Origin: Gymnopilus junonius
Lineage: Eukaryota; Basidiomycota; Agaricomycetes; Agaricales; Galerinaceae
Direction: 5' to 3'
Assembly (NCBI GenBank): GCA_015501075.1
Contig: JADNYJ010000008.1
Coordinates: forward strand, 248,001-312,000
DNA: 64,000 bases
In this document: piece by piece, positions 24,901-35,754 of the stretch
Layout of the letters: the number at the start of each line of letters is the position of its first letter
How positions within the stretch are numbered: position 1 is the first letter of the stretch
The notes under the pieces: model-generated
The model's database searches: none
What the model saw: only the letters and a program-made list of their open reading frames with translations
What the model was told of the DNA's origin: nothing
Program-made: the position numbers and the translations under genes

Positions 24901-25344
24901 TCGAAAATCAATGCAAGACTTGGGGTGGTAGGTCTGCTGGCAGTTATCCAGCAGGGTTTCTAGGTAGTTGGCGTATTTGCGGAAATCTTCTAAATGAGCC
25001 TGCAGGTTCTCGTTGCGCTTGTGCATGGCCTCGAAGTGCTGCTCCGTGCGGGGCTTCCGCACGGGGTTCTTCGACCATGTACACTGTAGTAGACAGCGAT
25101 CAACATGATAGTACCGAATAAAGAAAAACGATAGTACACACCTCGGATTGTCGGCCCTGTTGCTGACATGGTTGGCAAACAGGCTTGTTCCCATCGCACT
25201 TCGTCTTCCTACGCGATGATCAGCTATTTTTCCACGCTACCGCAAACGACGAGGAGCTCACTTGCGTGCACACACATCGCACGCGGGGTTGTAGGTGCCT
25301 CTTCCGCGAGGGTTACCAGTTCCAGATGACTTTGCTTTCACCAT
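21947..25344 (-). CDS. Zn(II)2Cys6 fungal transcription factor with Fungal_trans domain
   Basis: Nuclear DNA-binding regulator. Ten exons: 25262-25344, 25142-25208, 24748-25083, 24457-24680, 24053-24402, 23963-23989, 23591-23909, 23465-23527, 23218-23410 and 21947-23164 (2880 nt, 959 aa). The N-terminus MVKAKSSGTGNPRGRG leads into the binuclear cluster at about residues 23-52: C-x2-C-x6-C-x6-C-x2-C-x8-C, with CDVCARKKTKCDGNKPVC across two introns. A coiled coil follows (HFEAMHKRNENLQAHLEDFR). The middle-homology region includes YMYFGMSARMAQALGLNVDC, the signature of Fungal_trans, with a 27-nt exon inside it, and RDMYRALS, IAYWWLFILLHRPFFRKH. The last exon is Ser-rich and probably an activation or regulatory region. 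Nothing in the window names its targets; no catabolic cluster flanks it. Confidence 0.93.
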
Positions 25345-27546
25345 TTGCTAAAGCAATTATTCGGGCACTCACAAACGTGAGAATAGTCGAGTCAAAGGAA
25401 AATAGACAAAAATAATATCGTCCAGTACAATAGCTAATACGGAATAGAAGACCAGATAGGGCTGTTATAATAGTGTTAGTTAGGGGGTGACTGTGGATAG
25501 GTCTGTGGGGTAGAATCAACAGTCCGAGTCCAGCGAATGCGCTGTATTTATAAAGAACAAGGGTGTACTTGGGTAGGTCACGTCCCGATTGTCTTCCGAG
25601 AGTTATCGTACCTTGATAGGCCGCTTGGCAAACACAGCATCTCCCCATCAAGTGGGCGTCTATGAAAGGAGCCGCCGTGTGATAAGTGCTGGAGTGAAAA
25701 GGCGAAAGATCCCGATTTGTTGCGCTAATTATGCCTGATCTGTCCAGACGGACCAGTCCGAAAGGTTAGGTGCATGCTCGAGTAGGCATGGGCTCCCTAG
25801 TCATCAGGGCTTCCGACAGGCAAGGACCCGTTATCGAATGTCAAAGGGTCGCGAAAGGCCTTAATAGAGTCATTTGCCTCGTTGAAAAAGCGTGTTTTCT
25901 TTGTCATGTTTCCCAGCGGGATCATAGTGTGCGTACATGTCGAAGTTTATTATTGGACTCTGATATTGACTTTGAGCGGGCAGAATCTGGGGGGCTAGAA
26001 GACCTCTCAGAGATGCCTAGACAGGAAATGCATACGTAGACGACATACCAATCCATCTCACGGCGTTTGACAGCAAGGGTGCGCAGACACGCCACCTATG
26101 AAGTTGCCAGATGCCTTTCCTCCATCAGGCAACTCTGGTGCATAGTCTCGTGAATCGCGCATAATACGGCTACTGGATATTTTTGGGCATCAACTCGACG
26201 AATGGCCTTGAGGCGAACGGGATTGGGCAATTTAATTAGAATTGAGCATTCATAGGCATTAACAGGGCACTGCAACAGCGGGGCTGTGTGGAGACTTGGC
26301 AATCATATGTAAGTGCCTAGGTCCAGTATCGCACTTCGTGATCAGCGTAACGAGGATCTTCAAATCGAGTCAGTCAAAGTAAACGCAAGTTAGACAAACG
26401 GCGCTAAAGGACCCGGACCCACATTGGAATATACAAGGTAATCTAGCCTCGTTGCACTTTCGCCCACTGCTCGTTATTGTGGTCGTTCTCCACGGCATGG
26501 AAATGCTTCTCTGGTCCGCGGATAGGTGCTCCAGTGTGGGCAAAGCCACGCGTTTCCTCGCAGGCATCCAAGTGTCCCACCCGCAATCTTCTCCCATAGC
26601 CAGGCTAACCCCACAAGGCGCTAAGTAGTGTTTGATGTGAAGCGGGCCGTATAAGAATTGACCATTGTATTTGGCAGCGGAGCGGGAAAGTTATGAGAGC
26701 GAACACAAGTTAGTACTTGATGTACCACGTTTGAGGGTGCAAAGATCTGGGAAGACTGCGGACCCAAAGAGGAGGAGCTCTTGGTGGATAGAATGATGAT
26801 GCGTCATTCTTCTATATCATTGGAAACACTAATAAAGGCGTACCATCTGACGACAAATATATCCATCAAGTGCTGAACACTGGCTTTCCAGGCAGTCATT
26901 ACGCTTGATCAAACCCAGTTTTTGAATGCGCACCATAAGGGAAAAACCTTCAAGAATGAGATAAGCATTGAATATTCCATATGCCCGACAAAGGCAGGAT
27001 GTACGTTATGCAACGTTTCATAACGTTGTGCGAGAGTTTCGGAATCCCAATAACAGTTTGAATATCTTACTTGAAAATCACGATAATGCTCCGCGGAAGG
27101 ACCAAAGAGATTGAGCTTGCGGTGCCGTTGTTGTAAGAACAATTAACACGGAATCTGGAACTTCGACTTGTTTCATTGACATGAGAGGAAGAGATAGCAC
27201 TGGAAGAGTCGGCCGAAGTTTGGAATGCGTCGGAGGAAGTGCATGGCGACTGAAGTTGGCTATTCTGGACACTTTCTGCTGCGCCAAACGCGTGGAAAGG
27301 TCGGGCTGTGTAGTATGGTAGCTTCGGGCGGAACACATGTCGCTGTCGCGATAAGATGGTCATTGAGAAAATCAAGCCAAGTAGGCACTGCCATGCATGA
27401 TGACGTCGTATTAGCACTGTCGAATGCCTAAAGACCTGCATTATTTGCTCCTACTTGAGAATGGGGCAGACAGTGTTTCTCTTAATGATCCAACGAACGA
27501 AAAATTCCAAAGAGAAACCCCATAGGGTCAAAAGCAATGCATTAAA
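25345..27546. other. Intergenic, no supported gene
   Basis: About 2.2 kb with no recognised gene. The first few hundred bases would be the promoter of the Zn2Cys6 factor. A minus-strand stretch at 26909-27441 contains frames with Ser-rich and LNLFGPSAEHYRDF-type text that could be one or two exons of an unknown gene, but I cannot join them convincingly. Confidence 0.4.
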
Positions 27547-28061
27547 TTATACAACCTGGCGTTGAGAACCATGAGCTTCAACGGAAAAAAGTCGAACACG
27601 ATTTGCAGACTCACTCTAGGTGCCAAACTAACAATCTTTCCCCACCCCTTCAGCCTCAGGTCTGCGCTAACAATCCCACCAATACGTGTGCCCAGCATCT
27701 CCCTCTTGTTATTGAGCAGCACCGCAGCATTGTCGTCGAAGCGAATCATGCTTCCATCTGGTCTCCGGACTGCCTTCCGCGTCCGCACAATGACAGCGCG
27801 TCGGACGTCGCCTTGCCGAACTTTGACCGCATTGACTGAGGCCTGGGCGGCGGCCGATACTGGGCGTGCTTTTTGCACCACGACGACGATCTCGTCACCG
27901 ACGGAACCCCATCCGTTGTTGACCTTGTTCTTAAGGACGTTCACGCACTCAACGATGAGAGCACCCGAGTTATCTATGACCTATGAGAAAAGGTATCAGC
28001 CAAGAAAAGTTTCAAAAGAGAGGAAAATTCTTACATTAAGCGTACTTTTGAGGCCAATCAT
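27547..28061 (-). CDS. MRPL38: Mitochondrial large-subunit ribosomal protein uL14
   Basis: Structural protein of the mitochondrial 54S ribosomal subunit. Three exons: 28035-28061, 27615-27980 and 27547-27555 (402 nt, 133 aa). It starts [20 protein letters not shown], the classic L14 opening, and has [45 protein letters not shown] and [17 protein letters not shown]. The C-terminus reads [10 protein letters not shown] with the final two codons and stop on a 9-nt last exon; reading through the last donor instead gives an unrelated tail. The length is that of bacterial-type L14, with no long mitochondrial presequence. Divergent from the hexokinase gene, 403 bp away. Confidence 0.94.
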
Positions 28062-28464
28062 GGCTTTAAGAACGACAACGACGACGTCGGCAATGTGAAA
28101 ATGTTGGCTGGTCGTCGTCTTCCACTGTTCCCACGGTCTCAAATGGGGCAATTTCCAGTGGACAGAGGGTGGAGTGCTTCTCAGGAGACGAAACTCCACT
28201 GCAACTTTATTTCTTCTTAATCGCCACCACCACCACCATCATATCCTCTGGACAGTCAGCAATCTTGCAATAGCACATCGCGATGGTTCTCTCAAGAAGA
28301 GGAAGTGGCAGCATCATTCTGCCGTCAGGACAAACCATGGCGGTGCACACCAGGACGCACGATGAGGAAGATCTGCCTCACGCTACCAAAAAGTGCGCCA
28401 CTTTTGCCAATATACCATCTCAGAGTGGTTCTTGACATATAATGCTCTTAACACTGCCAGAACG
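28062..28464. promoter_or_regulatory. Divergent promoter of uL14m and hexokinase
   Basis: The 403 bp between the two start codons holds both promoters. A CACCACCACCACCAT repeat lies near 28225-28240, and a TATA-like CATATAAT is at about 28437. No gene is seen. Confidence 0.45.
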
Positions 28465-30543
28465 ATGGCCGATCACCTCAGAAAATATGAGCAGATGTGC
28501 GTCTGAGCTCTTGGACAGACCTGCACGTTCCAGGAATAGCTGATCGCCATGGCAGGTTCACTTTGACGCCTCAGAGAATGCGGATGATCGTGGAAGCATT
28601 CAAAGAAGCGCTGGAACTCGGATTAGAGAAACATGAGCAGTCCGTGGTGCGTATCATTCCGTCCATCGCTCATTGGAATCTCTTGATCTCCGCTCCGGAT
28701 TCGGTTTGCGGAGCTGATCAGGCGTTGACGTCTTGTCCTCCAGCCAATGATCCCCACATTCGTGTTTGGTTGGCCGACGGGAGAGGAGAAGGGCGACTAT
28801 CTTGCTGTAGATCTTGGTATGTCTCACACCTTCACCCATCCAGGAGGACGTAGTGACGGATTTCTGACAGGCGGGACAAATCTTCGTGTCTGTCTCGTAA
28901 CAATCCAAGGCGAAGGGAAATTCGAAATAACTCAATCAAAGTATCGTCTCAGCGAAGAGCAGAAGCAAGAAGATGGACAAAAGCTATTCGACTTTTGTGC
29001 TGAACGCCTGAAAACTTTTATTGATACCACTTTAGCGGATGGCGGAATTCACCTAGAATCTGGCCACAAGCTTCCTCTCGGGTTCACAGTCAGTAATCTC
29101 AATTCCATTGCCAACAGAAACTGACGGCCACATCGTCGAAGTTCTCATACCCTTGTTTGTACGTGATTCAGATCATTTGCTGCCTTTTCTCTCTAATTTT
29201 ATTCTCCTGAAGGCAACGAAGAATCGACGATGCTATTCTCATCCGTTGGACAAAAGGTTTCGGAGCGCCAAACACGGAAGGTCGGGATGTAGCTGACATG
29301 TTCCGCCAGTCCCTAGAGAAATACGTCAGTATTTGTGCTTTCTCTGTTTCCGTGTGGTCCCCTTACCCTGAAAGCCAATCAGCAACTTCCCGTTGAGCTT
29401 ACAGCCCTTATCAATGACACCACTGGGACTCTTATCGCCTCACATTACGTCAATCCAAAGACCAGAATTGCTTGCATCTTTGGAACAGGTTGCAATGCGG
29501 CGTATATGGAGCACATTAAAGACATCCCAAAAATCAGTTCTCTGGGATTAGATCCCAACCTTGATATGGCGATCAACTGTGAATGGGTATGATTTTTTTT
29601 AAATGGATGTCCTCGTTGTTCTGATCTCAGCTCTAAAGGGTGCCTTTGATTCCTTCGAGCATGAACATCTTCCGAGGACCAAGTATGACGTCATCGTCGA
29701 TGAAACTTCCAACAAACCCGGCGAGCAAACGTTTGAGGTTTTTTTGCTCACGTTCATTTTGGATGTTATCTGATTTTTACCTATTAAGAAACTGATATCT
29801 GGACGATATCTTGGCGAAATTCTACGCCTTGTTATTTGCGATCTTATTGATGAAGGTGTCCTCTTCCTCGGTCAAAACACATACAAGTTGGAAGTTCCCA
29901 ATGCTTTTGACACGGCCTTCCTTTCACTCATGGAAAGGTTTGTTGCTCAAATATTATTTCCATCCTTCGACGTTCTGAATGTAGGAAATCAGTGATCCAA
30001 CCGATGAACTTCTCATGATTGTCGGCATTTTCTCTCACTTCTTTGCAGTTGAAACCACCCTGGCTGAGCGCCAGTTCTTCCGCGCTCTTGCAAAGCTGAT
30101 CGGCAAACGCGCTGCAAGGCTCAGCGCATGCGGTATCGCTGCCATCGTGAGCAAGATGGGGTATCTCGACGAGGGATGTGCCGTAGGTGCCGATGGGTCT
30201 CTTTATAACGTACGTTTCTCTTTCTGCTATCTTCTAAGGCTTGACTAACTGGCCGTAGAAATATCCTGGATTTGCGGATAAAATTCATGAAGGCCTGGTC
30301 GACGTTTTTGGAGAGAAAGGGCGGTTTGTATCTTTGAATTTCTTTAGGCAAGACTTTAGCTCACCAATCGCGGCAACAGGAATATTGTCACTTACCATGC
30401 TGAGGATGGAAGTGGTGTCGGAAGTGCCATCATTGCAGGTTCGTCTTGCTGCTTTAAATTTGTCGTTAGATTTCACTCATTTTGCTTTTTCTGCAGCAAT
30501 GACGAAGAGGCGAAAGGAGGCTGGGATTCATCCCCATGTCTAG
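28465..30543 (+). CDS. hxk: Hexokinase
   Basis: Phosphorylates hexoses with ATP at the entry to glycolysis. Thirteen exons: 28465-28496, 28556-28646, 28744-28816, 28871-29088, 29142-29158, 29213-29324, 29383-29586, 29639-29737, 29789-29937, 29993-30209, 30259-30323, 30380-30438 and 30497-30543 (1383 nt, 460 aa). MADHLRKYEQ joins MFTLTPQRMRMIVEAF. Phosphate-1 motif DLGGTN is at about residues 64-69, the sugar-binding LGFTFSYPC near 136-143, and NDTTGTLIA with the catalytic Asp near residue 193; FGTGCNAAY follows. The C-terminus has GSGVGSAIIAAM, the adenosine-binding motif, split by the last intron. Length is close to yeast hexokinases. No defect seen; the reading frame runs cleanly over all twelve introns. 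Confidence 0.95.
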
Positions 30544-30780
30544 ACCGGACCTATAATAGAGTTCGTCGAGGACATCTTCACTTTCGCTTTGTATCTGTTC
30601 CCTTGTTGTTTTAATTATCTCTGACCGTATGCGATTAGTCTAGTAGTGAACTTGAATCTATGTAAGATTAAAAGAGTAAATCATAGAACTTACGTACAGT
30701 CAATGTACAGTAGGACAAATATCCTTATGGTGGATTCGTGCATCCTGATCTCTAGGCCAACGCTTGAGACTTCACGACAT
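30544..30780. other. Hexokinase 3' flank
   Basis: Short AT-rich spacer between the hexokinase stop and the tRNA-Ser gene; nothing else seen. Confidence 0.4.
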
Positions 30781-30886
30781 GCTGGGATGGCCGAGTCGTT
30801 AAGGCGAGTGATTTGAATCTTCTCAGATATGGAAGGACACTATCACTTGGTGTTTCACCGCGTAGGTTCAAATCCTGCTCCCAGCG
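30781..30886 (+). tRNA. tRNA-Ser(UGA), intron-containing
   Basis: Type II tRNA. The acceptor stem GCTGGGA pairs with TCCCAGC at the 3' end, with a G discriminator. The D-arm has GGCCGAGTCGTTAAGGC. Anticodon stem AGTGA (30807-30811) pairs with TCACT (30843-30847); the loop gives anticodon TGA at 30814-30816 and a 24-nt intron at 30818-30841. A long variable arm (TGGTG...CACC) and the T-loop GGTTCAAATCC follow, as expected for serine tRNA. Mature length is about 82 nt. Confidence 0.9.
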
Positions 30887-31352
30887 AATTTTTTGTCGCT
30901 TTAACATTCCTCGAAGCTCCGTTCCTTGCATCAGCGAACACAGCACCTGCACATGTATTCCTTCTTACATAAATCTAATCTTATGGCAGGGTTGAGGTTG
31001 CAATGGGGAGTTTATTACCTCTTAATTATTGGAACAAAGAGGTATACCTTAGCAAGTAAGAGATCATTCTACTGAAATTTTCAGCGCTGGAGGAACGGGG
31101 ATAACGGGATATCTGTTGTCCTTACGGCCGTTAATAAGAAGCCGAGATCTGCTTTGAATCTGAATTATCTGCCCTCGGTTACTACGGCGGACAAGCCCTG
31201 CCCAACTCCCTTTCCACCGCACACAGCCTTTTCCTCTACTGCGTCCGAAGGTCACGGTCCCAGGTAGTACATCCTGTGAAAATCGCGGTGTTCACCTTTT
31301 CTCCCGACAATCCATCGTTCCACTTGCAGTCCAGGACGGTGGCAAGGCGCGG
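30887..31352. other. Intergenic between tRNA-Ser and the SLOG-like gene
   Basis: No gene seen. The last 100 bases should contain the promoter of the gene at 31353. Confidence 0.4.
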
Positions 31353-31964
31353 ATGTCCGAGTCAGTAGCCCCAAAGTCAAGGACAGCGTTTATTTCGGGG
31401 CCAATCGAATTTCCAGATGATTTCTTCGCTACGTACTATGAGCCCTTGTTGAAAGAGGCCATCTCCTCGGGACACTCTTTTGTAGTTGGTCCGGCGCCAG
31501 GAACAGATACCATGGCACTGAAGTACCTGCTCGACCACGATGTCGAACTCTCCAGGATTACCGTCTACCTCACTGAATTCGAGGAACGCACTTTAGCGGA
31601 TCGAGTCAATTGGTTTACCGAACTCGGGGGACACGTCAAAGTGGAAGGGGTGACCACTAGTGATCGGGACACTGCCATGACGAGAGATTCGGACTACGAT
31701 ATTCTGGAATATATGACTATAGAGGAACAGAAGGTGTTTTATGGAGAAAGATACTTTCCTCGGGTCAGCGCGACGGAGAAAAACGACAGGAGGAGGAAAG
31801 GCCTTCCATTGCACGTCAATCATGGACTTGCAGGTTATGAACTCCAAGATTCGTATAGGCCGGAAACTCAGAATTCGAAGGGATTAGGCTTTCCTCGTCC
31901 CAAGATTTGGAAAAAACGTATTGAGAAAATATTCAGTAGGTCATCAACAACGAAGCCGGAGTAG
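31353..31964 (+). CDS. Small Rossmann-fold protein, possibly SLOG-like
   Basis: Single-exon frame of 203 aa with no introns. It opens with a disordered basic start, then a beta-strand and glycine pattern AFISGPIEFPDDFFATYYEP, a second strand and turn SGHSFVVGPAPGTDTMALKY, and a third strand RITVYLTEFEERTL. The combination of an initial hydrophobic strand ending in S-G-P, then G-P-A-P-G-T-D before a helix, resembles the nucleotide-binding layout of SLOG/YspA-type proteins. This is an inference from the pattern only. The C-terminus is basic (PRPKIWKKRIEKIF). No membrane segment or signal peptide is visible. It stands alone between two tRNA genes, with no partner gene to suggest a pathway. Confidence 0.65.
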   Translation: MSESVAPKSRTAFISGPIEFPDDFFATYYEPLLKEAISSGHSFVVGPAPGTDTMALKYLLDHDVELSRITVYLTEFEERTLADRVNWFTELGGHVKVEGVTTSDRDTAMTRDSDYDILEYMTIEEQKVFYGERYFPRVSATEKNDRRRKGLPLHVNHGLAGYELQDSYRPETQNSKGLGFPRPKIWKKRIEKIFSRSSTTKPE

Positions 31965-32275
31965 CTCAGAGTATGTGTCCGACTTTTACTAGTGAGACTA
32001 TGGAACTCAAAACATTTCTATATGTAGGGGCATGCGCAACTGTATGATTTAATATAGCAAGCAAAGGTGGAAGTTGGTCATGACCTGCAGAATTGAAACC
32101 CAGAATTGATTCTCCTTGACCCAAGCTTGTTACGAGAAATTTTAAAAATGGAAAATACGTCGTATTCATGATAGGATTGAGAAACATTCAAAAAAAACAT
32201 GTGGGTGCTTGAAATTTCTTAAGAAAAGTTCCAAAAAGCTATACTTGTAGTGGAGTAGAGCTTTAAAGAAAGCTG
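31965..32275. other. Intergenic, includes part of a segment repeated near 51.4 kb
   Basis: No gene. The bases directly beside the initiator tRNA (about 32180-32275) share blocks, such as AAAAGTTCCAAAAAGCT, with the reverse complement of 51430-51520, so the duplicated unit includes tRNA 3' flank. Confidence 0.5.
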
Positions 32276-32347
32276 TAGCAGCAACTCGTTTCGATCGAGT
32301 GACCTCGGGGTTATGGGCCCCGCGCGCTACCACTGCGCCATGCTGCT
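32276..32347 (-). tRNA. Initiator tRNA-Met(CAU)
   Basis: Minus strand, 72 nt, no intron. Acceptor stem AGCAGCA pairs with TGCTGCT and an A discriminator follows. The anticodon arm is CGGGG-CCCATAA-CCCCG with anticodon CAT. The three G-C pairs next to a C33 loop, and the T-loop ATCGAAA instead of TTC, are the features of eukaryotic initiator tRNA. A decayed inverted copy lies at 51355-51427. Confidence 0.9.
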
Positions 32348-32791
32348 TCTTGAAATGTTGGAGACCGTTCGCACTGATACTTATGCATGAGCAGGCGGTC
32401 CTGGAATAACCATTTTACTTACGGTTGAGTTCCGAGAACGAAATTTGGAAAGTATCCAGTGTCACAAATAATTTGTTATGTCTCCTGATGTTTTCAGGTA
32501 TTAGGTAGGTAGGCAGGGCCTTAAATAAAGACATGCCAGATCTCCTTCATGAAGTGGTTGAGAATATAGCCTACATAATCAGCCGACTGTTTTACTATGC
32601 ACCGTCCCATGAGGAAATAAGGCTCGAATTACAGCAGTTTATGCAGGACCAAGCCCGTTCATCTTGAATCACCAAAAAATTTATAGATATCGTTTTAGTC
32701 AATATATTCCATTGGTCAAATAATAGTACAGATGCAAGAAGAAAACACGATGTAAAGAAAAAATGCCCAAAGAGGACAAGAAAGCGATCGA
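32348..32791. other. Intergenic, 3' flank of Hsp20 copy 1
   Basis: AT-rich, no gene. From about 32690 onwards it resembles the 3' flank of Hsp20 copy 2 (about 40890-40950), marking one end of the direct duplication. Confidence 0.45.
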
Positions 32792-33386
32792 TTAATTGAC
32801 GGTGATCTTCTTAGGTGCAAGCTCGGGTGTCGTCTTGGGGAAGGTAAGAGTCAAAATGCCGTTCTCCATCGATGCCTTGATCTCTTCGTCCTGTAGCGAG
32901 GAATTGTGAGTAAAACATTAAGAGGAAGTTAAACCTCAAAATCACATACCTTGATACCCTGAGGCAACTGCAAAGTCCTCGAGAACTTGCCGGACCTTCT
33001 CTCCTTCACAGCATACCCATCTTCATTGTGCTCGCTCGACTGCTTCGTCTCAGCCGAAACAGTGAGACGATTGTTATGCACATCAATGGATACATTCTCC
33101 TTGGGTACGCCGGGGAACTCGAATGTGGCTGTTACAACATTCTTCTCGTTATCTTCGTGGAGGTCCATTCTGAAAACGCCCGTCAGTACCGACTTTTATT
33201 CCAAGAAAGAGCGTAAAAGAACTCGTGCTTACCTTGGTTTTAATGCCCTCACAGCTCCGTCAACGTTCCTTTGCCCATTGTTTCCGCCGGCTCGAGTAGC
33301 ACTTGGCGAGAGGGAGAGAGCGCTTCCTCAAAAAAGCGGTCAAAGTCGTAGAAGGGCTCGTAGTAGAAGACGCTGCTGCTCGACAT
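32792..33386 (-). pseudogene. Hsp20 small heat shock protein, copy 1, with 1-nt deletion
   Basis: Exons 33233-33386, 32950-33169 and 32792-32890 match copy 2 exon for exon (exons 2 and 3 have the same lengths, 220 and 99 nt). The alpha-crystallin domain is complete: FEFPGVPKENVSIDVHNNRL, KFSRTLQLPQGIK, ENGILTLTFPK and the C-terminal PKKITVN. Exon 1 is MSSSSVFYYEPFYDFDRF... as in copy 2, but between 33300 and 33301 one base is missing relative to copy 2 (AGTAGC|ACTTGG against GGTGGCGACTTGG). This shifts the frame after the SPSRQ codons and leads to a stop within about 16 codons. Exon 1 also has a 6-nt in-frame insert. Either a recent pseudogene or a sequencing error. Confidence 0.8.
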
Positions 33387-33497
33387 TGATGATAGCGTGT
33401 TGTGGTGGTAGATTGATAGAAGAGTGTTGTTGAGTTTGAGTGGTAGTCAATGCACTTGAGTGTTTGTTCAAATTCTGAGGAGCAAAGACAGCGAGCG

Positions 33498-33620
33498 AAG
33501 CTGTATTTATACCATTCAGATCTAGATTCCAGAAAATACAATTGCGTCATTAAGCTTTTCGAAAAGACTATGAGATGGGAGGATGTTCTAGACGCACAGC
33601 GCTGGAAATTTCGAGAATTC
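33498..33620 (-). promoter_or_regulatory. Hsp20 copy 1 promoter: TATA box and heat shock element
   Basis: A TATTTATA box lies at about 33501-33508, and at 33605-33620 the string GAAATTTCGAGAATTC is a run of alternating GAA and TTC units spaced by two bases, the binding pattern of heat shock factor. The same string is kept unchanged upstream of copy 2. Sequence observation; heat control follows from the known HSF site. Confidence 0.75.
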
Positions 33621-35754
33621 AGGGGCATTTCTTTATATGGCAGTTATCACCTTTTCCTTTCCGCTGTGTTCGGGAGTTTGCGGACCGGAACAGGCCAGGC
33701 CCTTTGAAAGCTGGTTAATTCGTTTTCGACTCTGAGGTACTATTTGTGGCAGAATGAGAATGAGCGAGATGTTGATAATCTAGTTCACAGAGCCACTGGC
33801 GAGAGACCTAGACCATCCAATACTTTTGTGGTCGATGCATTAGCTTATTGACAACCTAGTTTATCCGAGTCTACTCAGTTTGAGTCCTGACCAACTATGA
33901 AATTAATCGGTCGAAATTAGGACCTACCTCGAGGCCATGTGTGCTGCTCCAGCATTGAATGCTACCTTGCGAGGTTGGACAAATGACGCGCACAAGTACA
34001 ACTTGAACGGAATTCGAAGCAGAACCGCCAGTTAATTTCAGTTGGGGAATTTATACGAGAGACCTCAGCCTGAAAATGGCGAATGTTGGGACATCGAAAA
34101 GCAGTACATGGAGATGGAGTGAATTTGAGGAGTGGAAAAAACTGAGCCTCGAGGCAACCAACAAGACAAGAAGACGTATAACTTCCGGACTCGGAAATTG
34201 AATTTAAAATGTGAGGTCCAACTCCAAGGCGAAACCCTCAAAATGGCCTCCAAAAACCCCAAATTTTCGAACTCGCAACACCTTTCCATCATGTACCTAT
34301 GTTCTAAAGGTCGCCTTTGCCTTTGCCTCTTTTTGTCTTCCTTCGGAAGAGGAATTATATTTATGTAGTAAGCTCGCCGCACCAAGGGCTGCATCGCGAC
34401 ACAATTGGAATGGCGCTCAGAACCTTTGACGTCCACTGTACCGCCCTTGAACTCTTTCGTATTGGAAGGACCTCCCCGGAGATCACAGTCTAGGGATCGG
34501 AAAAGGGCGGTACACTTGATTTCTGAGGTCCATTATAAGCAGAGCAAGCAAATTGGGTAGGCAACTTTACTAGGAGAGTTGCAGAGTAAACATGTAACTT
34601 GGTATAGAGTAAGTCCAGGCTTTCGACATTGAGAAATTTCGCAGAACGGAGACTTGAATCACATCACCGGAAATGTACAGGAAGGTCGGTCAAAAGTAGA
34701 AAAGAGGAAGAAAGTCGAGATGGAGAATAGGCGAGGCAGACCGCCTGTGGATAACACTAAGGGCACTAATCAGACGCATCGGACTTGCATCGGTTGCAGG
34801 TCTTGATTCAACTCATTTATCGAGGCAGCACCAGGGAGCTAAAGAGAGGTAAAGAGAACAATCTCGCACGGGAGCTCATCGGAGTAGGGCAGTGAAAGGG
34901 AGTTGCAGAGCCTCAGAGTCAAGGAGGATGAGAGGAGATGGGGCCGCGTAAAGATCGAAAGAAAAGGAAATGGAAGGATTTGTTTCTTCTCTGAGCCATG
35001 ACGGCTATCTTCAGCAGACTAACTCTGAGGAAAGCGAGGCTGGATCATCCCTCGCACAGTATCTTTGTCGGGCAGTGTTGGGGTAATGGACAACACTAAG
35101 AGGGAGAAAAGATGCATGAAGGAGAGATGAGAGTGCAAAGGAATGGGGGTTTGTCATCAAATGATAGATCGATAGAGTGCCAGCTTTCCGAAATTCCGTC
35201 GGAGCCACAACTTGAAGTTATCCGCATTTGAAACCCCTTCGTCCGTTTTATTTCCTTGCCTTGTTTTCTGTCCATCAGCGATCCTTCTTGGATTCTTCAA
35301 CTCCCAATCTAGATTATTCTATAGACTATTCTTCACAGACTCACACTGGCTAAGATCGGCCTCTGTAATAAGTACGGGAGCAGGACAACTTTCCAGAATA
35401 TTTACAAAACTCAAAGTCTAGATAACTGTACGAGGTGAAGTCTTTCTTATTCTTCTAGATACAAACATCAAACAATTATGGTATCGATGGCGTTTGGCCA
35501 AATCAAATTGTGAAGAAAAAATGTTGTAAAGAAAAAATCTCCAATGATATTTTGTGAAAGCGGTCGAGTATTTAAATGAACTGATGTACCCTGGTTTTAG
35601 AGGCTTGCAAATCCTACGTGAATGAGCTAGACATAGTAGACATTGCACAATAGAGATTCATATTTCGACATTCAGCTGTCTAGGTCACGTGCATTTTGAT
35701 CCAACGATCCGCTGATTCCGCTCAACTTGATTTTCTTGCATTGCTTCTATCACC
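33621..35754. other. Gene-free stretch with duplicated flanks and repeat unit
   Basis: No gene supported. The part up to about 34400 continues the Hsp20-locus duplication: GAGGAATTATAT and GTAGTAAGCTCG near 34350-34380 recur near 42725-42760. The part at about 35040-35650 is a copy of a unit also found at 40515-40900. Open frames here (34065-34436, 35418-35648) are not conserved between copies as coding. Confidence 0.5.
35055..35240 (+). repeat. Repeat unit X, copy 1
   Basis: Begins GGCAGTGTTGGGGTAATGGA and contains TCGGAGCCACAACTTGAAG and TTATCCGCATTTGAAA. Close relatives are at 40515-40660 (same orientation) and about 51630-51770 (inverted). In the other two copies the unit directly adjoins a fragment of ATG1 exon 11; here that fragment is absent. 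Confidence 0.7.

Noticed and set aside
26909..27441. Minus-strand Ser-rich frames as a gene in the 2.2-kb gap
   Set aside because: No splice model joined the pieces and no family motif was seen.
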